Source: Streptomyces halobius (GTDB lineage: Bacteria > Actinomycetota > Actinomycetes > Streptomycetales > Streptomycetaceae). Taken from it: a stretch of DNA of 64,000 nt. Positions 1 to 7,840 of the stretch are shown piece after piece; within the stretch, counting starts at the first letter, position 1, and each line of letters starts with the position of its first letter. Location: assembly GCF_023277745.1 (NCBI RefSeq), contig NZ_CP086322.1, positions 744,001-808,000 on the forward strand, in the 5' to 3' direction. The notes under the pieces were generated by a model. It was not told where the DNA came from. It did not search any database and saw only the letters and a list, made by a program, of their open reading frames with translations. The translations under genes and the position numbers were made by a program.

Positions 1-1
1 G

Positions 2-412
2 CAGACCAAGCACGTCGTTCCGGGCGGCTTCGACCTCAACTGGCGTGCAGGCAACGTCTACGACGGCTACCTCGACGCCCTGGTGCCGGCCGGTCAGAGC
101 TACGCCCAGTTCTTCACCAAGAAGCGTGACGAGGGCTCGGATCCAACGAGCCAGCAGATCTCGGACATGCAGTGGACCCTCTCGGACGGCACCGGCCTCA
201 CCAAGGACTACCAGTCCTCTGACGTGACGATGCGCCCTCTCATGAACATCATGAACAACCTTTCACAGGCGTATCAGAACTACTCCAGAAACAAGTCGCA
301 GTACGAGTCGGATCTCTCGCTCGACCTGCTTCGACTGGACGCGAGCCTGCGGGATGTGCAGTCCAACAGCACCATTCGCGACGACAAGGACTTTCTCACC
401 ACGCTCCATTGA
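2..412 (+). CDS. C-terminal part of an unidentified conjugation-module protein
   Basis: The reading frame is open from the window edge to the TGA at 410-412, giving about 136 residues of a longer protein. The sequence is hydrophilic, has no membrane segment, and ends in a helical Leu/Asp-rich stretch (residues LSLDLLRLDASLRDVQ). It is followed 58 nt later by the VirB1-like hydrolase on the same strand, so it probably belongs to the same transfer operon. I do not recognise the family from this fragment. Confidence 0.7.
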   Translation, partial: QTKHVVPGGFDLNWRAGNVYDGYLDALVPAGQSYAQFFTKKRDEGSDPTSQQISDMQWTLSDGTGLTKDYQSSDVTMRPLMNIMNNLSQAYQNYSRNKSQYESDLSLDLLRLDASLRDVQSNSTIRDDKDFLTTLH

Positions 413-470
413 GTGCGGCGATGAAGTGACGCATCCCGCTACCTGGCATTGAGCCGGAAAGGAAAACGAC

Positions 471-2672
471 ATGGCCACCGACAAGCCGAATCGGAGTCCC
501 AAGAAGGGGACGACGAAGGACCAGCCGAGCACGTCGGTGAGTCAGGGGACGCCCCGGCAGGGTCGCGGGACCAAGAGCCTCGGCCCCAAGGAGGGCATCG
601 AGAAGCCTCCCGAGGACAAGGCCAGCGTGCCCAAGCAGTTCCCGGGGCCGGGAGCTGATTCTTCTGGTCCTTCTGGCGCGGCGAACACGGCACCGAAGAT
701 GCCAGAGGCCGCGCCGAAGATGCCGGACGCTGCAAACACCGCAGGCACGGCGGCCGGTACCGCGAATGCCGGGTCGAAGATCAAGCAGGGCATGAACGGC
801 GTCGCCGGGAACATGGCCGGAGGCGCAGCCCAGAAGGCGATCGAGGGAGACGGCAGCAGCGCGACCCGCCGTAACGCCGGGCGTTACGCAGGAGCTGCCG
901 TCTCCGGTGCCGTGGCCGGCGCACAGGCTGGCGGGCTTCCGGGAGCCGCCGTTGGCGCAGCGAAGAACGTCGGCGTCGAGGGGGCCCAGGACGCGGTCAA
1001 GGGCGTGTCCAAGGTCACCGGCGGCAGCCCGGACGCCAAGCCGGCCGACCAGCGCGAGCTGGGTGCTGGCGGCACGGGCTACGAGCGCGGTGCGTCGAAG
1101 GACGACGAGGGCCTGGGCTCGAAGACGGCCAAGGGTGTCGCCGTCGGCGGTGGCGTGGCTGCTGCTCCGCCGGCCATGGGCGTGGTCATGGCCATGGCCC
1201 TTCTGAACTGGCTGAAGTCCATGTTCTTTGCGGCCATGGCGATGGCCGTCAACGCCGGGAAGCTGCTGTGGACGCTCATCGTCAACATCGCTAAGGCGGT
1301 TGGTCATGCGATCGCTGCGCCGTTCATGGCGATCGGCAGCTTTATAGCCAAGGGGGCCGGCGCGGTCCTGGGCGTCACTGTCACGGCGACGATGACCCCT
1401 GTAGCGGCAGCGATGTCGGGTGCGGTCGCGGTGACCGCCACCGTGGCTCTGCTGGGCACGGTCTTGACCGGCGTCCTCAACTCGACGGCGCTGACCGAAG
1501 GCAGCATCAACGCGAACGGGACGGCGTGCGTCGTCAACGCGGGTAGCGTCGGCAACGGTTCCGGGGCCACCGTCCCGGCGGACGTGGAGAAGAACGCCAA
1601 GGAGATCTACTCGGTACTCGGCAGCTGGGGGATGCCGAAGGAGAACATCGCGGGCATCCTCGGCAACTGGTCGCAGGAGTCCGGGATCGACCCGACGAGC
1701 GTGCAGAACTTCCCCACGGGGACGTATGCCATGACCGCCGAGAAGGCCAGCGCCGCACAGAACACGGACAACGGCATCGGTCTCGGGCAGTGGACGTTCG
1801 GCCGCAACACGCTGCTGCGCCAGTACGCGAAGAGCAAGGGCGTCGACTGGTACGCCATCAAGGCCCAGCTGGCCTTCATGGTCGATGGTGACAACCCGGG
1901 CGACGTCACGGCCTTCAAGGACATGCTCAAGAAGTCGCAGGGCTCGCCGCGTGCGGCGGCGCTGCACTTCCACGAGAACTGGGAGCGCTCCGCTGACGGC
2001 GCGGCCGGGCTTACCGCACGAGGCGACAACGCCGAGATGTGGTTCGGCAAGATGAGCGGCTGGTCGGTCGACAGCTCGATCGTGGGCGGCGTCAAGAACA
2101 TCGTCGGCGGGATCATCGAGAACATCGGCAACGGGATCAACACGATCCTGGGCAACTGCACCTCCAAGGGCGGCAGTTCCGTCTCACTGAAGGACGGCGG
2201 GATGACGCAGAAGGAGGCCCAGGCCCTGGTCGACCTCTTCAACAAGGAGGGCGGGAAGTTCCTGGATGACAGGTACGGTCCGGGCGGTGGCCCGGGTTCC
2301 TGCAACGGCAACCACGCGATGAACTGCGTGTCGTTCTCGACCTACTTCGTGAACAAGTACACGACGTTCCAAACCTACCCGGCCGGTGACGGCAAGGAGA
2401 CGGCGTACACGATCGCAAGAGAGACCGGCAAGCAGATGTCCTCGACCCCGACGGCGTACTCGGTGGGCTCCGGCCCGGGCCACGGCCCCGCCGGCCACAC
2501 CCTCGTGGTGCTCGGCGTCCAGGGCGACAAGGTCATCCTCGGCGAGGCCGGCTACTGCGCCTTCATGGGTCGGGTTCGCGTCGACAGCGCGGCCCGGATG
2601 ACGGCCGAGGGCTGGAAGTTCGTGGACATGTCGGATTCGATGCTCCCCTCCGACAAGATCAAGACGGTCTGA
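471..2672 (+). CDS. VirB1-like bifunctional peptidoglycan hydrolase of a conjugative T4SS
   Basis: A 733-residue protein. Residues 1-230 are low-complexity, rich in Pro, Gly, Ala and Lys. About 235-350 hold several hydrophobic segments. About 370-530 match the phage tail lysozyme type of lytic domain (motifs SQESGIDP, NGIGLGQWTFGR, AALHFHENWERS). About 570-733 look like a CHAP or NlpC-type amidase/endopeptidase, with a Cys in NCVSFSTYF near residue 618 and a His in AGHTLVVLG near 676. Two cell-wall cutting activities on a membrane-anchored protein are typical of the wall-opening component of Gram-positive conjugation machines. A GGAAAGGAAA stretch precedes the ATG. Function is inferred from domains and context. 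Confidence 0.8.
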   Translation: MATDKPNRSPKKGTTKDQPSTSVSQGTPRQGRGTKSLGPKEGIEKPPEDKASVPKQFPGPGADSSGPSGAANTAPKMPEAAPKMPDAANTAGTAAGTANAGSKIKQGMNGVAGNMAGGAAQKAIEGDGSSATRRNAGRYAGAAVSGAVAGAQAGGLPGAAVGAAKNVGVEGAQDAVKGVSKVTGGSPDAKPADQRELGAGGTGYERGASKDDEGLGSKTAKGVAVGGGVAAAPPAMGVVMAMALLNWLKSMFFAAMAMAVNAGKLLWTLIVNIAKAVGHAIAAPFMAIGSFIAKGAGAVLGVTVTATMTPVAAAMSGAVAVTATVALLGTVLTGVLNSTALTEGSINANGTACVVNAGSVGNGSGATVPADVEKNAKEIYSVLGSWGMPKENIAGILGNWSQESGIDPTSVQNFPTGTYAMTAEKASAAQNTDNGIGLGQWTFGRNTLLRQYAKSKGVDWYAIKAQLAFMVDGDNPGDVTAFKDMLKKSQGSPRAAALHFHENWERSADGAAGLTARGDNAEMWFGKMSGWSVDSSIVGGVKNIVGGIIENIGNGINTILGNCTSKGGSSVSLKDGGMTQKEAQALVDLFNKEGGKFLDDRYGPGGGPGSCNGNHAMNCVSFSTYFVNKYTTFQTYPAGDGKETAYTIARETGKQMSSTPTAYSVGSGPGHGPAGHTLVVLGVQGDKVILGEAGYCAFMGRVRVDSAARMTAEGWKFVDMSDSMLPSDKIKTV

Positions 2673-2697
2673 TGCGCTGTATCTGATCTGGGAGCGA

Positions 2698-2731
2698 GAA
2701 GCCGGTGCCGGGTGATCCGGGCACCGGCTTC
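2698..2731 (+). terminator. Rho-independent-type hairpin after the hydrolase gene
   Basis: A perfect 12-bp stem (GAAGCCGGTGCC / GGCACCGGCTTC) with a 10-nt loop, followed by TTC. It lies 25 bp after the stop codon and before a new promoter region, so the four VirB8-like genes probably form a separate transcript. Confidence 0.8.
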
Positions 2732-2869
2732 TTCATGTCCGGTGCAGGTCCTGCGTGCCGACCTCGCTTTTCAGAGCCCTTATCGAATAGATTCAGAGTC
2801 AGTCGTGAATGCCTTTCAAGATAGACTTGAGTCGTTTATGAGAGCAATGTGGAGTGAGGAGTGTGTTCC

Positions 2870-3853
2870 GTGACGACAGTCCATGACGAGTCCGAGAGCA
2901 CGGACCCCGAGCAGGAGACCGGGTCGATGCCCGAGGAGAAGCCCGCAGCACCGAAGACGCGCAAGAAGGTCACCGGAGCTGAGCTCGAAGAGCGCTTCGC
3001 GAGCTGGACGATGCGCCAGCGCGAACGGGTCCAGACACGCAGCCCGGAGGACAACGCGCGCCTGATCCGACGCAGCGTGACCGCGGTGATGGGGGTCGGG
3101 ATCCTCGCCCTGGCCGTCGCCACGGGCGTGGCCGGGGAGAGCTTTAAGGCGAGTACGGCGGACAACGAGGCCCAGATCGTCCAGCTCAAGGGGCAGCTGG
3201 ATGATGCCCAGTCCACGCCCGTGAAGGCGGACGCCGGCGCGCAGTTGTCCAAGCTCACCGAGGCGGCAGCCGCCGACGCGAAGAAGGTCGCGACCGGGGA
3301 GCAGACCTTCGCCACGTTGTACCACCAGGCCAGCGTCCAGCCCAGCCCGAACAACGGGGCCCCGAACCAGGCCACGCTGGAGATCATCAAGCACCGCCGG
3401 GACATGGCACCGCTGTTCAGCAAGGACTCCTTCCTGGTCAGTGACAAGGAGGCGTACAGCACCTCGTCGCTGACACCGTTCGATGCGACCACCGAGATCG
3501 ATCCGCGCCACGCCTGGTACATCCGCTACGCCGGCCAGAACGCAGCTGCCCCGAGCACGTACGCATGGAAGGTCGAGACGGTGATGCCCGACCTGAGCAT
3601 GAAGAGCGGCTCGGGCGCGACAAACCAGGCAAAGGTCGTCTGGCTGTGCCGGGACACGAAGAGCGGCGAGGTGCTCGCCTGGGCGAGCGCTCGCTACGTG
3701 CGCAACGGCACGACGGGGGCCTTCGACCACTTGGCGCTCGTGGTGACCGCCGCCGGGGCTCAGTACGAGAACCCCGCGATCAAGATGCCGGCCGGGTCCG
3801 GAGTCCCTGAACTCAGCGGCAGGGGCACACAGAAGAAGAGCGGGAAGCGATGA
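2870..3853 (+). CDS. VirB8-like single-pass conjugal transfer protein (copy 1)
   Basis: Start chosen at GTG 2870 rather than the in-frame GTG 2861, because GAGGA at 2856-2860 is well spaced only for 2870. This gives 327 residues. A charged cytoplasmic N-terminus of about 60 residues is followed by one membrane helix (AVMGVGILALAVATGVAG), a short coiled-coil segment with heptad Leu/Gln (QIVQLKGQLDDAQ), and about 200 extracytoplasmic residues. The layout resembles VirB8/TcpC-type proteins. It is the first of four genes with the same layout and overlaps the next by ATGA. Confidence 0.65.
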   Translation: MTTVHDESESTDPEQETGSMPEEKPAAPKTRKKVTGAELEERFASWTMRQRERVQTRSPEDNARLIRRSVTAVMGVGILALAVATGVAGESFKASTADNEAQIVQLKGQLDDAQSTPVKADAGAQLSKLTEAAAADAKKVATGEQTFATLYHQASVQPSPNNGAPNQATLEIIKHRRDMAPLFSKDSFLVSDKEAYSTSSLTPFDATTEIDPRHAWYIRYAGQNAAAPSTYAWKVETVMPDLSMKSGSGATNQAKVVWLCRDTKSGEVLAWASARYVRNGTTGAFDHLALVVTAAGAQYENPAIKMPAGSGVPELSGRGTQKKSGKR

Positions 3854-4551
3854 CGGAGCAGACGGCAGCACCCACGCGGCGGGGATTCTTCCGGCGCAAC
3901 CTCTCGGTCCTGGTGACGGCAGCGGTCCTCACGGTCGTCGCGACGGCTGCCGGTGTGACCTGGAGCAGCCAGCACGCGGCCCTGGCTGAGCAGGAAGCCC
4001 AGATCAACGACGTCGAGGAACAGCTGGCAGGCATCCAGAAGAAGAACGCCGAGCAGGTGAACGCGGACGTTATGGCGGCCCTGGGTGTCAGCCAGGACCG
4101 GCTGAGCACCGACGGTGAGCACATCAAGTCGCTGCTCTCGATGGTCTTCACGTGGGACTCGGGACAGAGCTACGAGGCGGCGCGCGCGAGCCTGAAGAGC
4201 CGGTTCGGCCTCGCCCAGAACGAGACGTTCCTGAAGTCGTTCATGCCTCCGTCGAGGTTCAACGAGGACTCCCAGGGGCGGCGTTATTACTACATCGACA
4301 CGGTCGGCCTGAACTCGGCCCTCGGCGCGAATCCGGACATCGAGGTCGTCGACGTCAAGGCGGGCGTCTACACCTACGCCGTCCTGGCCGACGTCGAGGT
4401 CACCTCCGACGCGGTGTCCCAGAACAAGGCGAGCAAAGCCAGTGTCACGGCGCACCGGCGCGCGCTGCTCTTCGTCACGGTCGACGCCCAGGGCAAGGTC
4501 TCGAATCTCTCCGGCGTCCCGGCGAGTGGCGAGACTCGCCATTCCGGATAA
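3850..4551 (+). CDS. VirB8-like single-pass conjugal transfer protein (copy 2)
   Basis: 233 residues, starting in a 4-nt ATGA overlap with the previous stop, so the two are translationally coupled. Short Arg-rich N-terminus, one membrane helix (VLVTAAVLTVVATAAGVTW), a coiled-coil (EEQLAGIQKKNAEQV), then a soluble domain containing FMPPSRFNEDSQGRRYYY. The ending VTVDAQGKVSNLSGVP is a strand pattern like the periplasmic VirB8 fold. The assignment rests on topology and position, not on strong sequence identity. Confidence 0.6.
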   Translation: MTEQTAAPTRRGFFRRNLSVLVTAAVLTVVATAAGVTWSSQHAALAEQEAQINDVEEQLAGIQKKNAEQVNADVMAALGVSQDRLSTDGEHIKSLLSMVFTWDSGQSYEAARASLKSRFGLAQNETFLKSFMPPSRFNEDSQGRRYYYIDTVGLNSALGANPDIEVVDVKAGVYTYAVLADVEVTSDAVSQNKASKASVTAHRRALLFVTVDAQGKVSNLSGVPASGETRHSG

Positions 4552-4625
4552 CCCAGACCTCCTTTCGACTCGTCCTATTGATAGGGTTGTGCTGGTATTC
4601 GAGTGAAACGGCGAGTTGAGGACTA

Positions 4626-5414
4626 ATGGCATCGACACAGACCGATGAGTCGGGTGGGGGCGCAGTGCGCAAGACGCGCTTCGTCGCGACGTCCGCGTCC
4701 TCGCAGGGGGGCGCGGACACTCCTGAGCAGACGGAGCCCGCGGGCGGCCTGCGCAAGCGCATCCTCGTGGCCGGCGTGAGCATGGGTGCGGGCGCACTGC
4801 TGTGCTTCGTCCTCTCCGCGGGGTTCTCCGGCGGTCAGAGCGCGGTGAGCGATACGGCTGCGCCGGAGATCTCCTCTCTGCAGGAGCAGATCAGGATCAC
4901 CGAGGCGAAGACGGCGGCGCTGCCGAAGGCCGACGACGCCGATCGTGGCCTGACCGCAGCCCTGACGGCGGCTGGTCAGGTCGCGAAGCTGCAGAACGAC
5001 TACCGCTACCTGACGCCCAGCGTGGCGGCAGGCGGCGGCACGCTCGACACGGCGACGTCTCAGTCGACGCTGCGCAACCTCATCCCCTACTTCGCCCCCT
5101 CGGTGCACCAGGCGGACCTGGGGCCGTGGTACCTGCTCGCCAGTGACAAGGACGTGGCGGCCGGCGTCGGGATCCCGATGAGCTTCAACTCCGGCTTTGA
5201 GTGGGTCGCCCAGGTGCCCTACCTGGTCAACGACGACAGCACCATCACGGTGACCTGGCTGGCGATGGAGACCAGGACGGGTGCGGGCGAGAGGCCGGCG
5301 GTGCTGGCCTGGGCCCGCGCCGATTACGACCTGGTCCGCAAGGCGTTCGTGAACATCCAGACCGGCACGACGGCCACCGGCGAAGCCTTGAAGCAGGAGG
5401 TGAAGACACCGTGA
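4626..5414 (+). CDS. VirB8-like single-pass conjugal transfer protein (copy 3)
   Basis: 262 residues. ATG 4626 is preceded by GTTGAGGA. The N-terminal 40 residues are hydrophilic, then one helix (ILVAGVSMGAGALLCFVLSAGF), a coiled-coil (EISSLQEQIRITEAKTAAL) and an extracytoplasmic domain. The 74-nt gap before it holds a short palindrome CCTAT-TG-ATAGG (4574-4585) and may carry a promoter. Its stop overlaps the GTG of copy 4. Confidence 0.6.
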   Translation: MASTQTDESGGGAVRKTRFVATSASSQGGADTPEQTEPAGGLRKRILVAGVSMGAGALLCFVLSAGFSGGQSAVSDTAAPEISSLQEQIRITEAKTAALPKADDADRGLTAALTAAGQVAKLQNDYRYLTPSVAAGGGTLDTATSQSTLRNLIPYFAPSVHQADLGPWYLLASDKDVAAGVGIPMSFNSGFEWVAQVPYLVNDDSTITVTWLAMETRTGAGERPAVLAWARADYDLVRKAFVNIQTGTTATGEALKQEVKTP

Positions 5415-6121
5415 ACGAGGAGATCAAGGACAAGCTGCGCCAGCACGCCGGGAAGATCCTGCTCGGCGGTACCGGGGCGCTGCTCGCGCTCTCGGTGGTC
5501 ACGCTCGGAGCCAGCCTGCTCAGCGACGGCCCGGCCGCGTCGGACACCCAGGCCGATGCGGTTATTCAGAAGCTCGAAGGCAACCTCGGCGACGCCCAGG
5601 CCAAGCTCGCAACACAGCACACGGCGCTGCTGGTTCAGCTGCCGGGCATGGACATCGAGCGGGTGAACCGTGACAGGGCGACGGGCCGGTCCCTCCTGCT
5701 CAGCCTCACCGACAGCTCGGCGTCGCCCCGGACCATCAAGGAGCAGCAGGTACTGCTCGACGCGCGCTACGGCTTCCTCGACCACAAGTCCCGGGTGCTC
5801 ACCGAGTTCGTTCCGGAGTGGATGACGGCGACCGGGGCCACGAAGGGCGCTGGGACGACGTACACGCTCGCTGATCTGGACATTGATCTGAGTCGGGTGC
5901 AGGGCCTGAACTACTCCTACACGGGGGTGGCCCGGCTCGATCCAGTCCGCGTTGGACCGGATCAGAACAGCGCTGCCAAGAGCGAGTTCGTGGTCTTCAC
6001 CTACTCCACCTCTCAGGACGGCACGGTGACGTCGCTGGACGCCTATCGGGCCTCCAGCAAGACCCGCGACGCCCTCGCTGCCGCCAGCGAGGAACAGCCC
6101 TCCCCCAAGCCGACCGGGTGA
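5411..6121 (+). CDS. VirB8-like single-pass conjugal transfer protein (copy 4)
   Basis: Start taken as GTG 5411, inside a GTGA overlap with the preceding stop, giving 236 residues. A GGAGGTGAAG ribosome site lies just upstream. One membrane helix (ILLGGTGALLALSVVTLGASLL), a coiled-coil (VIQKLEGNLGDAQAKLATQ), and an extracytoplasmic domain whose final strands (SEFVVFTYSTSQDGTVTSLDAYR) resemble those of the three preceding proteins. Confidence 0.6.
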   Translation: MNEEIKDKLRQHAGKILLGGTGALLALSVVTLGASLLSDGPAASDTQADAVIQKLEGNLGDAQAKLATQHTALLVQLPGMDIERVNRDRATGRSLLLSLTDSSASPRTIKEQQVLLDARYGFLDHKSRVLTEFVPEWMTATGATKGAGTTYTLADLDIDLSRVQGLNYSYTGVARLDPVRVGPDQNSAAKSEFVVFTYSTSQDGTVTSLDAYRASSKTRDALAAASEEQPSPKPTG

Positions 6122-6184
6122 GCGAAGCGCCAACCGCTTCAGCACGCACCCCAGAAGACCCCAACGAGACGTAAGGACACGAAC

Positions 6185-6709
6185 ATGTCGACCCAGACCC
6201 TGGAGAAGACCGAGACGACCGCCCCAACGAGCACGGCCGCGGCGGCGAAGAAGACCACGGCGAAGCCCGTGAAGGAACAGAAGCACTCAAAGCTGCGCAC
6301 CGGATGGCGGCGTCTGGCCCCGAAGAAGGAGACCGGCAGGTTCTCCATCGTGGTGTGGGCGGGGTTCTTCCGGGCCATCGTCCTTCTCACCGACTACCTG
6401 CTGGCGTTCATCACGGCCATGGTCATCATCCCGCTGCTGGGCGCATGGCTGCACCAGCAGTCGGGCGCATCCCGGGGTGCGCTCAATGCGGACGGAACCA
6501 TCGCCATGTGGCTGATGCCGCTCCTCTTCCTGGTCGCACTGCTCGCCGCGGGCGAGATCGTCGTGATGCGCGGCATGTGGCGCTGGGCAACGCGGATGAT
6601 CGCGAAGATCCGGGACGCCCGGGGCGAGACGACCGGGGCCGACGTCACACCGAAATCCACGACCAGGCCCACCAACCAGAGCAAGACCAACCGCAAGAGG
6701 AGCAAGTGA
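6185..6709 (+). CDS. Small two-helix membrane protein of the transfer module
   Basis: 174 residues with an ATG preceded by AAGGA. A basic N-terminus (about 60 residues) is followed by two long membrane helices (about 60-90 and 108-130) and a basic C-terminal tail ending KTNRKRSK. I do not recognise a family. Size and location suggest a membrane anchor or VirB3/VirB6-like accessory part of the conjugation channel. It overlaps the next gene by 1 nt (TGATG). Confidence 0.6.
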   Translation: MSTQTLEKTETTAPTSTAAAAKKTTAKPVKEQKHSKLRTGWRRLAPKKETGRFSIVVWAGFFRAIVLLTDYLLAFITAMVIIPLLGAWLHQQSGASRGALNADGTIAMWLMPLLFLVALLAAGEIVVMRGMWRWATRMIAKIRDARGETTGADVTPKSTTRPTNQSKTNRKRSK

Positions 6710-7746
6710 TGCGCACCGCAGGACTGACGATGAACGACGTATGGGCCCACCGTGTCCTGCGTGAACGAGGAGTGGAGACGTACCGGCTGGAGGCGGTGAC
6801 CACCGAGCTCGGCGTCATGGTCGAATCGCTCGACCTCAAGCACCGGGGCAAGGAGGAGAACTACCGCCCGTATCTGCACATGACGGGCGAACTGCGCTCG
6901 GTCACCCCGGCCAAGGCCCTGCCGTTCGGCATCTCCCAGGTGACCTACTCCCCCGGCCAGGGCGAGAAGGTAGACGCCTTCTACGAGTTCGACGACCAGC
7001 AGCTGGTCGTGCTCGCCAGCAAGGGCTACTTCACGAGCGGCTTCGCCGTGCCCGAGCAGGTCACCGGGATCGAGTGGGAGCTGCCGGCCACGGCGGACAT
7101 GCTTGTCCTCGCTCCGTCGGGGGCGCAGACCGAAGGCGATACGCCCGTGGTCTTCACCCAGATCCACGACATCGGGGGCCTGGAGATCGATCTCGAGTCC
7201 AGCGGCTACGACCTCGCCGGCTACTTCGCCGACCACTCCAAGGACGGCGTCCCGCAGACTGAGGCCGTAGTCAATGCACGTGGGCTGAAGGCGCGCTCGG
7301 ACGCGATCAACTCGCTGTTCACCGAGGACGAGCTGGGCCTGGACACCGAGATCAAGCAGGTCGTCGGAGCGCCCGTGCCTGAGGCAGCGCCGGTCGCTGA
7401 CGGCATGAGCGCGCGTCTGCAGCAGATCGAAGCGGAGATCGCCGCCGAACGGGAGCAGTACCAGACCGAGCGCGCGAGCACCGAGGGCACCACGGAGAAC
7501 CTCTACCGGGAGCGCGTGGCTGGGGCTCTGCACCGGGCCGAGGAGCAGGAGGAGCCGTTGGCTCCCCCGGTCCCGGCCCGTGAGGCGCAGCGCGATCTGA
7601 ACCTGGATCTGGAGGAGCAGGAACAGGAGACCCGGCGACCTGAGGTCAAGCCCGCTCCGAGTCTGGACGAGCGCAAGCGCCAGGTGGCCCAGCGTGCGGC
7701 CGACCTGGAATTCGGCGAGGACGGCGAGCAGAGCCTGGGGACTTGA
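6709..7746 (+). CDS. Hypothetical soluble protein between transfer genes and relaxase
   Basis: 345 residues from ATG 6709, which shares a base with the preceding TGA. The N-terminal 200 residues look globular with mixed strand and helix. Residues 225-345 are a Glu/Gln/Arg-rich helical tail with coiled-coil character (SARLQQIEAEIAAEREQY). No membrane segment and no motif that I recognise. Its place directly before the relaxase suggests a relaxosome or coupling accessory protein, which is inference. Confidence 0.6.
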   Translation: MRTAGLTMNDVWAHRVLRERGVETYRLEAVTTELGVMVESLDLKHRGKEENYRPYLHMTGELRSVTPAKALPFGISQVTYSPGQGEKVDAFYEFDDQQLVVLASKGYFTSGFAVPEQVTGIEWELPATADMLVLAPSGAQTEGDTPVVFTQIHDIGGLEIDLESSGYDLAGYFADHSKDGVPQTEAVVNARGLKARSDAINSLFTEDELGLDTEIKQVVGAPVPEAAPVADGMSARLQQIEAEIAAEREQYQTERASTEGTTENLYRERVAGALHRAEEQEEPLAPPVPAREAQRDLNLDLEEQEQETRRPEVKPAPSLDERKRQVAQRAADLEFGEDGEQSLGT

Positions 7747-7840
7747 GGACGGATCAGCCATGACGAGCGCGGCCCCGGTTGCTGGCGAACAGCAGCCGGG
7801 GCCGTAGTGCATCGGTACCGAGACAGGAAGGAGAGCGACG

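Noticed and set aside
396..1973. 525-residue minus-strand open frame
   Set aside because: Lies wholly antisense to the hydrolase gene, Arg/His/Leu-rich composition typical of high-GC shadows, no domain.
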